This document shows positions 16,604-23,963 of a stretch of 64,000 nt of DNA, piece by piece. The notes below the pieces were generated by a model. The model was given only the letters and a program-made list of their open reading frames with translations. It was not told the origin of the DNA and ran no database searches. Source of the stretch: Anaerolineae bacterium (lineage in GTDB: Bacteria; Chloroflexota; Anaerolineae; Aggregatilineales; J027); assembly GCA_008933735.1 (NCBI GenBank), contig WBUL01000003.1, positions 62,001 through 126,000 of the forward strand, in the 5' to 3' direction. Made by a program: the position numbers and the translations under genes. Every line of letters starts with the position of its first letter. The first letter of the stretch is position 1.

Positions 16604-16627
16604 GGGGGGATACTCCACAATCCCCCC
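16604..16627. terminator. GC-rich hairpin between convergent genes, no U-tract
   Basis: GGGGGGAT (16604-16611) pairs with ATCCCCCC (16620-16627) across an eight-base loop. It lies in the 173-base gap between the GT-C-like gene (plus) and the anti-sigma gene (minus), seven bases past the latter's stop. Neither strand has a T-run after it. It is probably a U-less terminator serving one or both genes. I see no other structure in the gap. Confidence 0.45.
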
Positions 16628-16633
16628 AGGTAA

Positions 16634-18607
16634 TCAGGGCGTTTCACGAACTTCCAGGGTATAGGAGACCAGTCCTGTGCCTGAAGTCTGGTCGGAGAAG
16701 GTGACATCAAAGCTGATCTGGTTGTTCTGGTCGGTGAAGGTGGCGTACAGCGTGCCTGCACAAACGTTGGATTTTTCGCTGTTGAGGATTGCCCAGGTCA
16801 CATTTTCCAGCCCAGAACCCGTACAGATCAGCGAAATTTCGACCTGACGGATTTCACCGGCCTGCATGTCGGCGAATGTGACGTGAATCCGATCCAGGGT
16901 GTCACCATCCGGATAAGAAATCAGGTCAGTGAAGCGGTTGCTGCCCGCACGTGACACGATAAAGTCGTGCGGCTCGCCGTCACTCGGTGCGATTGAGCCT
17001 TCCAGGGTAGGGACCGCCTCTGAGGGGACAGGCTGGGCAATCAGGGTATACTCAATATAGTTGGCGTAACTGTATTCATCCAGAATTACAGAAACCAGTT
17101 TTTGATTGTCCGCAACCGACAGAAAAACCTCACTGACCTCATCGCCGCACCGGTACGCGGTGTCGCTGTTACCGACCAGCCAGCGGACATCAGTCGGCAC
17201 GGGGCCGCTGCAAACCAACAGCAGGCTGTACTCATAGCGCTGACCGAAAATACCGTTGGTCAGTGTCAGGGTGATGTTATCCGCGCTGTCGCCCTGCGGC
17301 ATCGGGACGGACAGCTTTTCGCTCAACTGCCGGACTGAATTCGGATCAAGCTCGAAGGTATGAGGCTCTGAATCCTGCGGCGCGGTGGGGACGCTGGCAG
17401 CAGTCGAGGTTGCGACGGGCGTACCTCCCAACAGGGTAGGGGTGATCGTGATGGTGTAGGAAACGACGCTTCTGGGGCTGCCTTCCGGGATCGTCACAAT
17501 CAATATTTCGCGGTTGGAGCTGGCGGAAAGCACCAGGCTGCCGGTTTCGTCGCATTGGAAGCTGCTGGTCAACGAGGTGTCCTCGCCCCAGTACCAGCGC
17601 AGGGTATCCAGATTTTCGCCCAGAATGCAGTAGACCGAAATTTGCAGCTCGCGGTAGTTGTCCTCTTGTGTCAGCCCTGCAAGCTCAAGTTCGATTCTGT
17701 CTGTTGTATCACCATCGGGATAGGACACAATTTCATTGAAGGTTGTGGCGCTGAACCTGTCCAGCACAAGCTGGTAATCCGCGTCTGGTGGCGCCTCCGT
17801 GGGCACCATGGTCGGTGAAGGCACAAAATTGGGCGTGGAACGGACACCTGTGGGTGTTGGCACTGGCAGGTCGTCGCACTGTCCGGTCAACTGTACCTCA
17901 TCTCCGCGCACCCAACCTGATGAGGAACCCAGGCTGACGTTGTACCAGTTATCTGCTGTTTTTCTGAGACTTTGCAGATACACACCTGGCTGCAATACGC
18001 CCTCAACCGTGCTGTTTGCGTTGGGTTCCGCATAGATATTCACAGCGGCCGGACTGCTGAGGTTACAGACGCTGATATTAGGGACGGTGGTAAGTGTCGC
18101 GTCAGCAGTGGGGCTGTGAATGACCGTTGGCGTGCTCTTTGAACTGCTGCCATGATCCGGGTCGCCGTCAGGGCTTCTCAGCGCCAGGAACAGAATGACA
18201 GCGCATGTGGTTATCATCACAGCCGCAGCCGCCGAAAGTGCGAAAATGGGGGCGGCAGAACGCCGTTTGAGCTTCAGCGGCGGCGAGTCGTCACGGGGGG
18301 AGTCCGCGTATTCGACCCGTGGAGGCTTGTAGGCCGGAACGGTCGCTTCCAGATTTTCGGTGTTGTGGCCGTTGCGCGTTATGTAGGGCGGTGTTGAAAT
18401 CTGATTCAGTACCGCTTTAGAAAGGGATGGTAAGTTGTGGCTGCGCGAATCCGTTTCATCCCAGACCGCGTGTGCAATCGCCTGCCATTCAGCGACGGCC
18501 TGCTGGCATTCCAATGACTGCGCGAGGAATGTTTCAAAGGCGGTTTTTTCCCTGGGAGACAGCAGCCCTGCAACATAGAATGGGACCAGCTCCTGCCAGT
18601 TATTCAT
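16634..18607 (-). CDS. Membrane anti-sigma factor with SH3 domain and three tandem beta repeats
   Basis: A 657-residue membrane protein. Residues 1-70 are an anti-sigma (zf-HC2-like) domain that keeps only one Cys (34) and so probably binds no zinc. A basic stop-transfer segment and one helix (about 119-143) follow. Outside the membrane come a Ser/Thr/Pro linker, a bacterial SH3 domain (about 178-245) and three repeats of about 110 residues (279-388, 416-525, 546-655). Each repeat has two cysteines (327/352, 466/487, 595/616), an early PDGDT.DRI-like turn (clear in 1 and 3) and an SYTLxV-type end strand. It presumably holds the co-encoded ECF sigma at the membrane until an envelope signal releases it. 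The ATG at 18607 overlaps the end of the sigma gene by eight bases; a longer frame is spurious. Confidence 0.82.
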   Translation of the reverse strand: MNNWQELVPFYVAGLLSPREKTAFETFLAQSLECQQAVAEWQAIAHAVWDETDSRSHNLPSLSKAVLNQISTPPYITRNGHNTENLEATVPAYKPPRVEYADSPRDDSPPLKLKRRSAAPIFALSAAAAVMITTCAVILFLALRSPDGDPDHGSSSKSTPTVIHSPTADATLTTVPNISVCNLSSPAAVNIYAEPNANSTVEGVLQPGVYLQSLRKTADNWYNVSLGSSSGWVRGDEVQLTGQCDDLPVPTPTGVRSTPNFVPSPTMVPTEAPPDADYQLVLDRFSATTFNEIVSYPDGDTTDRIELELAGLTQEDNYRELQISVYCILGENLDTLRWYWGEDTSLTSSFQCDETGSLVLSASSNREILIVTIPEGSPRSVVSYTITITPTLLGGTPVATSTAASVPTAPQDSEPHTFELDPNSVRQLSEKLSVPMPQGDSADNITLTLTNGIFGQRYEYSLLLVCSGPVPTDVRWLVGNSDTAYRCGDEVSEVFLSVADNQKLVSVILDEYSYANYIEYTLIAQPVPSEAVPTLEGSIAPSDGEPHDFIVSRAGSNRFTDLISYPDGDTLDRIHVTFADMQAGEIRQVEISLICTGSGLENVTWAILNSEKSNVCAGTLYATFTDQNNQISFDVTFSDQTSGTGLVSYTLEVRETP

Positions 18608-19145
18608 TGCGCCCCTCCAGAATATACTTGAGTGTTTCTTTGGCGCGATGCAAGCGGCTCTTGATCGTGCCGAGCGCAACCCCTTGTAGTTCGGCGGCCT
18701 CTGGGCCTGTCAATCCGTGATAGAAAATCAGTTCCAATGTCTCTCGCTGATCCTCCGGTAGCTGTCGAATAGCTTCGCGGACTTCGGCGCGTTCCGAAGC
18801 CCGGAGCAACTGTTCAAACGGGCCGGTTTTGTGCAGTCCGTCGGCCTCGTTGAGCGGAACGGAGGTGAGTCTGTGTTTGCGGCGTGCATTAATTGCCTGA
18901 TTGCGAGCAATAGCAATCAGCCAGGTACGAACCTTGCTGTCTCCCCGGAAATTTGATGCGGCTTTCCACGCCGCCAGCATGACGTTTTGCAGGATTTCCT
19001 CTGCCAGCACCACGTCGCCGCCGACCTGTCCGATCAGATAGTTCAACAGGCGCTGCCCATGACGCGAGTAAAGCTCTTCCAGCGCCCGGACATCCCCTTT
19101 TGCCATTGCCTGCACCAGCGATAAATCCATGTAGTCGAAATCCAT
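18600..19145 (-). CDS. ECF-family RNA polymerase sigma factor
   Basis: A 181-residue sigma-70 family factor with only regions 2 and 4, the ECF layout. Region 2 (about 22-90) contains VLAEEILQNVMLAAWKAASNFRG and TWLIAIARNQAINARRK. Region 4 (about 122-175) contains LPEDQRETLELIFYHGLTGPEAAE and GVALGTIKSRLHRAKETLK, a helix-turn-helix for the -35. The ATG at 19145 has AAGGAG five bases upstream. The anti-sigma gene overlaps its 3' end by eight bases, so the pair is stoichiometrically coupled. A perfect 12-base palindrome (19153-19164) overlaps the ribosome site. Its target promoters are unknown; self-activation is usual for this class. Confidence 0.95.
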   Translation of the reverse strand: MDFDYMDLSLVQAMAKGDVRALEELYSRHGQRLLNYLIGQVGGDVVLAEEILQNVMLAAWKAASNFRGDSKVRTWLIAIARNQAINARRKHRLTSVPLNEADGLHKTGPFEQLLRASERAEVREAIRQLPEDQRETLELIFYHGLTGPEAAELQGVALGTIKSRLHRAKETLKYILEGRNE

Positions 19146-19152
19146 GGATGCT

Positions 19153-19164
19153 CCTTAGCTAAGG
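19153..19164. repeat. Perfect palindrome CCTTAGCTAAGG over the sigma-gene ribosome site
   Basis: A twelve-base perfect inverted repeat. On the minus strand its last bases form the AAGG of the AAGGAG ribosome site for the ECF sigma gene. It could be an operator or a weak translation-blocking duplex, or chance. The rest of the 176-base gap up to 19321 holds only the promoter described next. Confidence 0.35.
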
Positions 19165-19295
19165 TGTGCGTTGAATCTTCCTGTTCAGCGTAAGTCGTTT
19201 CACCTCATTTTGTAAATCGGACTTTAGAATGAAAGACTCAACCTATTGGTCACAGAAAAATAGGAAAAGGTTCCCAGGTAGGGACATTGAAATTT

Positions 19296-19304
19296 TGTTA
19301 TACT
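19296..19304 (+). promoter_or_regulatory. Extended -10 promoter for the HEAT-repeat genes
   Basis: TGTTATACT, an extended -10 (TGn plus TATACT), 17 bases before the GTG start at 19322, with GGGAGG (19311-19316) in between as ribosome site. No -35 match at standard spacing. Confidence 0.55.
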
Positions 19305-19321
19305 GGTGAAGGGAGGTTGAT

Positions 19322-19834
19322 GTGTTTCAGGAACTGGTAAATCAACTGCGCGACCCGGATCCGGCGCGGCGCATCCATGCGCTGCAAGTGCTGGCGATGC
19401 TGGACGAAACACGTGCTTTGAACGCGATACATTATGTATTTAAAAATGATTCAGATCAACGGGTGCGGCAGGCGGCTAAATGGGCTGGCAATCTGATCTG
19501 GCAGGCGCAGCAGCGCGGTTACAACACCGAGAAGGCGCTTGAGGAGCACATCGCGGGCCAGTTGTCAGATAAACAGCGCGAGGCTATGCTGGCGAATCTG
19601 ATCATTCCGGTTGGTGATGACCGTTCTTTAAAGGCGGAGATGGATTCGCTCCAGACAAAATGGCAGCATATTGACGCTGTGAAGCAGGGATGGGAGCCAC
19701 CACCCACGCCGCCGGCACAGATTCCTGCCAGAACCGATGATTTTGACCTGCTGGATGCTGGACTGTCGGTAGACCAGCCCCAGAATATTGATCTTGACGA
19801 ACTCGACGCGGGATTATCCGACCTGTTCAAATAG
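19322..19834 (+). CDS. HEAT-repeat protein 1
   Basis: A 170-residue soluble protein. Residues about 1-65 form two HEAT-like helical pairs: ELVNQLRDPDPARRIHALQVLAMLDETRALNAIHYVFKNDSDQRVRQAAKWAGNLI. The remainder is a charged helical part (QLSDKQREAMLANLI) and an acidic tail (LDELDAGLSDLF). The start is a GTG with GGGAGG six bases upstream; no ATG is in frame. HEAT repeats mediate protein-protein contacts, and the partner is unknown. It is followed after eight bases by a second, related gene and then a third; the shared pattern suggests local duplication. Confidence 0.75.
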   Translation: MFQELVNQLRDPDPARRIHALQVLAMLDETRALNAIHYVFKNDSDQRVRQAAKWAGNLIWQAQQRGYNTEKALEEHIAGQLSDKQREAMLANLIIPVGDDRSLKAEMDSLQTKWQHIDAVKQGWEPPPTPPAQIPARTDDFDLLDAGLSVDQPQNIDLDELDAGLSDLFK

Positions 19835-19842
19835 GAGCTATC

Positions 19843-20142
19843 ATGAATCCCAGAATCGCAGCATGGGTCAGTCGATTGAAAGATGCCAGCGTTACTGTAC
19901 GGCGGGAAGCGATCCAGGAATTGGAGGCCATTGGTGATCCTGAGGCGCTGATTCCTCTCGCGCAGGTCTTCTGCACCGACCCGGACCCGGAAACCCGCCT
20001 GCTGGCGCAGAAGTCGGGCAAGGTCATTTATTTTAACCAGCTTCGCAAGCAGCAGTTGGAAAGTGGTGCCTCCGAGGAAGAACGTCGGCGAGCCGCGGAA
20101 ATTCTGGCAAAGGCACAGGCCAAAAAGCTGCGGCGGCGCTGA
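19843..20142 (+). CDS. HEAT-repeat protein 2
   Basis: A 99-residue protein that is essentially one HEAT-like pair plus a basic tail. The pattern WVSRLKDASVTVRREAIQELEAIGDPEALIPLAQVF CTDPDPETRLLAQKSG parallels the first and third genes of the cluster. The C-terminal 35 residues are rich in Glu, Lys and Arg (SEEERRRAAEILAKAQAKK) and should form one long helix. GGAGC precedes the ATG. Almost certainly co-transcribed with the gene before it. Function unknown; probably an adaptor. Confidence 0.72.
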   Translation: MNPRIAAWVSRLKDASVTVRREAIQELEAIGDPEALIPLAQVFCTDPDPETRLLAQKSGKVIYFNQLRKQQLESGASEEERRRAAEILAKAQAKKLRRR

Positions 20143-20208
20143 GCGTTATTTATGATGAAATCTTACTGACAACCTGTAGTATGATCTGATGGAAAGGATG
20201 AGAGGTGC

Positions 20209-20445
20209 ATGGCTTCATCACTCGAAAAAGTTATTGCCTTCCACGTCTCCCGCTTAAAGGATAAACGGCCTGATGTACGGTTGAAGTCGATTGCTGAGCT
20301 TCAGGCGCTGGGGGCGGACGCGGAAGCTGCGCTTGCTGCACTGGAAGAATGTTTTAAAGAATCGGAAGAAGAAGAGGTCAAAAAAGCGGCGCAGCAGGCC
20401 GGATATGACATCTTCATGGCGGTGAAAAAATCTAAAAAAGAGTAG
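20209..20445 (+). CDS. HEAT-repeat protein 3
   Basis: A 78-residue protein, the smallest of three tandem HEAT-like proteins. It again has the pattern HVSRLKDKRPDVRLKSIAELQALGADAEAALAALEECF followed by a second helical pair (EEVKKAAQQAGYDIFMAV) and a lysine-rich end. GAGAGG precedes the ATG. A TATGAT at 20180-20185 might provide its own promoter, but the genes could equally form one unit. Its last 14 bases overlap the 3' end of the convergent asparagine synthetase gene. Confidence 0.7.
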   Translation: MASSLEKVIAFHVSRLKDKRPDVRLKSIAELQALGADAEAALAALEECFKESEEEEVKKAAQQAGYDIFMAVKKSKKE

Positions 20446-22381
20446 CCAGCTCCGACCACCGTTCGCCAAACTCCAACGATTGCTCGATGTAAAGCGCAAA
20501 CCATAACTGGAAAATAAGCAGATTCCAGACCTCATTGAGATGGTAGCTGGTGCGGTTGAGGTGCGCTTCCACCAGCGGGATCACGGCAGCGGGGTTCAGG
20601 CCGCTGGTGCTGAGTCGGTTCGGGTTAAGCAGGTAGGCATCGACCAGGGGGCGGAAAATGGTTCGTAACCAGTCTGAGGCTGGCGGTGTAAAACCCCACT
20701 TCGGACGGTTAATCACACTGGCGGGAATCCAGGCTTTCACGGCATCTTTTAAAACAACCTTGCCGGGGAGTTTGTGCGACAGGGGGATGCTCAGCGCAAG
20801 GTCAACCAGTTCATGATCCTGAAATGGGGCGCGGGTTTCCACTGACATCCACATCGCCATTTTATCGAAGCGCATGTTGCTGTTTTCGGCGAGCCACCAG
20901 CGCAGACGCGCATAACCCACTTTGTCCGCCATGTCATGCGTTGGCAGGGGATTGAGTTCCTGGTTGATCCGGTTGAGCAGGTCGTTTGTCCCGGTGCGTG
21001 CCAGCGCCGACGCCTGCATCATGGCGTGAATCCGGTCAAATGAAAAGTTGAGTTCCCAGGTCAGGAAATGTTCTCCCGGCGTCACCAACTGCGACTTATC
21101 CATGAGTTTGTGAAGCTGCCCTAGCCGTCCATTTGGGGGAAGCAGTCGCATGAGTGGGTGCAGCACCGTATGTCGGATGGACGCGGGGAACAGCGTTTGG
21201 TACTGCTGGACGCGGTGTGCCTGCTGGAAAAATGGATACCCTGCGAAAATCTCATCGGCACCATCACCACTGAGGAGGACGGGCACGCCGGATCGCCGCG
21301 CCAGCGCATTGACAAACGCAGTTTGTATGATCGCGGTGTCGGCAATCGGGTCATCCAGAGCATACACTAGCTGAGGCAGCAGACTCGCCAGCACGTTTTC
21401 ATGACGCAGCACAATTTCGTGATGGTGGCAGCGCAAAAAGTCGGCGGCTTCGCGGGCATAGTGTAAGTCCACGTTGAATTTTCGGTCGCCTACTGCGTCG
21501 CCTGTGTAATCAAATCCTACGGTGAAGCTCTCCACAGGCTGCCCGGTTAGTTGACCCGTTAAGGCAGTAATGGTGGTTGAATCAACACCACCACTCAAAA
21601 ACGTCCCCAGCGGGACATCGCTCATCATATGCAGCCGGACGGATTCTCGCAGTGTGGCGCGGACTCGCTCGGCATTTTCCTGTCGGGAGTAATGGTTCTG
21701 GGGCTGTAAGGTGGGCCGCCAGTATTCGGACACTTCGGGATTCTGGCCGGGTTCCAGCGTCAGAAGGCATCCGGGAGCCAGCTTATAAATGTTTTCAAAC
21801 ATTGTGCGCGGTGGCAGCACATATCCCAGGGCCAGATACTCTGGCAGCGCCGCGTGATTCAAGGCGCGGTGGGCGGCAGGGTGGGTGAGAATCGCTTTAA
21901 TTTCCGATGCAAAGAGAAACGTGCTGCCCCACTGTGCATAATAGAGCGGTTTTTGCCCGGTGCGGTCACGGACCAGCAGCAGGCGGCGTTTTTCCGCGTC
22001 CCAAATAGAAAAGGCATACATGCCGCGCAGTTTGTGTACCAGATCAAGCCCCCACTGTTCGTAGCCATGCACCAGAACTTCGGTATCGGTCTGGGTGGCG
22101 AAAACGTGCCCGGCAGCGGAAAGTTCGTCACGCAGGAGCCTGTAGTTGTAAATCTCGCCATTGAAGATGGTGACAATCTGGCGGTTTTCGCTGTAAATGG
22201 GCTGGTCACCCGTTTTCAGATCAATGATCGCCAGCCGTCGAAAACCAAACCCCATTGCAGTGTCGCAGTAATAACCTTCACCATCCGGCCCGCGATGAGC
22301 GATGGTATCCGCCATCACTTTCAGGTGAGCCTGCTCAACAGGTTCGCCGTTCTGATTCAGAATGCCGCAAATTCCACACAT
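20432..22381 (-). CDS. asnB: Asparagine synthetase (glutamine-hydrolysing)
   Basis: A 649-residue class II asparagine synthetase. The start MCGICGI places the glutaminase nucleophile Cys2 at the processed N-terminus; HRGPDGEG and NGEIYNY are in the amidotransferase domain (about 2-210). The synthetase domain (about 230-620) has the ATP-binding LSGGVDST and the LLSGDGADEIFAGY motif. It makes Asn from Asp, ATP and Gln; paralogues may instead amidate other carboxylates in cell-wall or secondary pathways, since standalone AsnB proteins are often recruited. The start is certain because of Cys2; a longer open frame is spurious. An extended -10 ends only six bases before the ATG, so the message is probably leaderless. 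Confidence 0.95.
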   Translation of the reverse strand: MCGICGILNQNGEPVEQAHLKVMADTIAHRGPDGEGYYCDTAMGFGFRRLAIIDLKTGDQPIYSENRQIVTIFNGEIYNYRLLRDELSAAGHVFATQTDTEVLVHGYEQWGLDLVHKLRGMYAFSIWDAEKRRLLLVRDRTGQKPLYYAQWGSTFLFASEIKAILTHPAAHRALNHAALPEYLALGYVLPPRTMFENIYKLAPGCLLTLEPGQNPEVSEYWRPTLQPQNHYSRQENAERVRATLRESVRLHMMSDVPLGTFLSGGVDSTTITALTGQLTGQPVESFTVGFDYTGDAVGDRKFNVDLHYAREAADFLRCHHHEIVLRHENVLASLLPQLVYALDDPIADTAIIQTAFVNALARRSGVPVLLSGDGADEIFAGYPFFQQAHRVQQYQTLFPASIRHTVLHPLMRLLPPNGRLGQLHKLMDKSQLVTPGEHFLTWELNFSFDRIHAMMQASALARTGTNDLLNRINQELNPLPTHDMADKVGYARLRWWLAENSNMRFDKMAMWMSVETRAPFQDHELVDLALSIPLSHKLPGKVVLKDAVKAWIPASVINRPKWGFTPPASDWLRTIFRPLVDAYLLNPNRLSTSGLNPAAVIPLVEAHLNRTSYHLNEVWNLLIFQLWFALYIEQSLEFGERWSELATLF

Positions 22382-22387
22382 CACTTC

Positions 22388-22396
22388 AGCATAACA
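22388..22396 (-). promoter_or_regulatory. Extended -10 giving a leaderless asnB message
   Basis: On the minus strand TGTTATGCT (TGn plus TATGCT) is followed by exactly six bases and then the asnB ATG at 22381. Transcription would start at or within a base of the initiation codon. There is no ribosome-binding site between. Confidence 0.5.
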
Positions 22397-22467
22397 GGCA
22401 ACCCGCCAAGATTCAAACGGCTCACCCACGAGTCCGCTACTGCCACGCTGGAATGCGGTCATGACGC

Positions 22468-22476
22468 TGGTATAAT
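22468..22476 (+). promoter_or_regulatory. Extended -10 for the zinc-ribbon/LysM gene
   Basis: TGGTATAAT, an extended -10 with perfect TATAAT. The predicted start, near 22483, leaves only about four bases before the ATG at 22487, so the message is nearly leaderless. A partial -35 (CTGGAA, 22448-22453) is at 17-base spacing. Confidence 0.6.
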
Positions 22477-22486
22477 GGTCGACGCT

Positions 22487-23959
22487 ATGACAGAACAGAT
22501 TTGTCCTATTTGTGGCGCGACCAACACGTCCGAAGCGCGTACCTGCGTACTGTGTGACGCACGGCTGCCCGGACGCTCAACCACCTCAGTAAAACTTCAG
22601 GGTGTGCGCGAAGTTGCCCCCAGTTTTTATGATTCGATGTTGGGCGAGGATGATCTGATGGTCAAAAGCGCTCCTGGCGGCATCTGGCTGGCGGGATTGT
22701 TTTTGCTGATAGGCACGGCGCTGGGAGCTGGACTGGTGTATGGCATCACGACATTTCTGGGTGATGATGATGGGGTAACCACTGAATCTGTAGGTACCAA
22801 TACCCCAATCGTCAGCCCCGCAGATAATGGGTTTGTCACTCTGTCCCCCGCCGCAACCTTTGCACCGACTTTTATCCCGACTAACACGCGAATTGTGCCC
22901 GATCTTCCGACGGTGACGCCGCAGGCAACCTTCACTCCGACGCAGGGGCCGTGCGTTTTTACGGTACAGGCGGAAGATACCTTGTATGGGCTTGCGCTGC
23001 GGTGCGGGCATGTCGATTTTTCGGCAGTGGATGCGATTGTAGAATACAACAGCCTTTCCTGCCCGACCTGCATTCAGGCTGGGCAGGTGATTGAAGTGCC
23101 ACGCCCTACGCCTACGGTTGATCCGGCATTGATCGAGGAAAATTCGTCCAGTTCCAGCAGTGAAGTTGTCACGGTGGCCGACACAAACGTCGTGACGGTT
23201 TCAGCGGATGACATTGTGCAGACCCGCGCTGTTGCCCTTGAACCTACCCTTGACCCCGGCCTGATGTGGCATACGGTCATACAGAATCAAACGCTTTATG
23301 ACATCATCGCAATCTATAATATCGATGCGAAACTGCTCTCGGAGATCAACCCCGAAATCGATTTTCCCCAGTGTGATTTTGGGGAACGGTATGGGGGGCC
23401 AACCTGCGCGGTGTTCCTCGCTGAAGGGCAGCAGATTCGTGTGCCTGCTCCAACCCCTACCCCCACGATTCCACCGACTCTATCCGGCAGTGAAACCCCT
23501 ACCCCCACTGCGACGGCAACCTTCAATGTGCCCGCGCTGTTTTCGCCGGGGGAGGGGGAACAATTCGATGCTTCGCGGATTGTAACCCTGCGCTGGACAT
23601 CCAGCGGGACTCTGGGACTGGATGAAGCCTATCTGGTGCGTGTGACCAACATAAAAACAGGCGAGCTTCATACGGCACTGAGCTGTGACCTGTCTTTTGA
23701 TCTGCCGATGGGGTGGCAGCCGGACAAAAAAGAGTCTCAGGAATACAACTGGTCGGTGAGCGTCGTGCTGATGCGTCCCGGCGTGAATACTGATGGCACT
23801 ACCTATGCGGTGCGGCGTTTGAACTGGGCGCTGTGTCAGTTATCGACTGATTTTGAGGTCACCTGGGATACGCGGGGCGTGGGCAGTATCGCTGAAGTGG
23901 TGGCGCTGAATGAACGCTACCCGACCGCGCCACGTCGTTTTTTCTGGCAAGGAAAATGA
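22487..23959 (+). CDS. Zinc-ribbon, transmembrane, double LysM surface protein
   Basis: A 490-residue protein that crosses the membrane once. The N-terminal cytoplasmic part is a zinc ribbon (Cys6/9/20/23). A membrane helix spans about 65-90. Outside come a Pro/Thr-rich linker, LysM-like module 1 (about 156-205, with an extra Cys pair in CPTC), a Ser-rich linker, LysM-like module 2 (about 262-325), a Thr/Pro linker and a C-terminal beta-domain (about 365-470, LFSPGEGEQFDASRIVTLRW). LysM modules bind N-acetylglucosamine polymers such as peptidoglycan. The combination would link an internal zinc-ribbon module to external glycan. The ATG is fixed by the zinc ribbon and the promoter just upstream; the longer open frame in the same phase is spurious. 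The next gene is a sister lipoprotein. Confidence 0.82.
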   Translation: MTEQICPICGATNTSEARTCVLCDARLPGRSTTSVKLQGVREVAPSFYDSMLGEDDLMVKSAPGGIWLAGLFLLIGTALGAGLVYGITTFLGDDDGVTTESVGTNTPIVSPADNGFVTLSPAATFAPTFIPTNTRIVPDLPTVTPQATFTPTQGPCVFTVQAEDTLYGLALRCGHVDFSAVDAIVEYNSLSCPTCIQAGQVIEVPRPTPTVDPALIEENSSSSSSEVVTVADTNVVTVSADDIVQTRAVALEPTLDPGLMWHTVIQNQTLYDIIAIYNIDAKLLSEINPEIDFPQCDFGERYGGPTCAVFLAEGQQIRVPAPTPTPTIPPTLSGSETPTPTATATFNVPALFSPGEGEQFDASRIVTLRWTSSGTLGLDEAYLVRVTNIKTGELHTALSCDLSFDLPMGWQPDKKESQEYNWSVSVVLMRPGVNTDGTTYAVRRLNWALCQLSTDFEVTWDTRGVGSIAEVVALNERYPTAPRRFFWQGK

Positions 23960-23963
23960 GTTT

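Noticed and set aside
19196..19202. TGAAACG on the minus strand upstream of the sigma gene as an ECF -35 for autoregulation
   Set aside because: Only a partial match to GGAAC-type elements and no convincing -10 at the right spacing.
20180..20185. TATGAT as a separate promoter for the third HEAT gene
   Set aside because: No TGn extension and no -35. Co-transcription with the preceding genes is as likely.
21854..22486. Possible 211-residue extension of the zinc-ribbon/LysM protein
   Set aside because: It is antisense to asnB and unlike any domain. The promoter at 22468 lies inside it, and the zinc ribbon begins right after the ATG at 22487.
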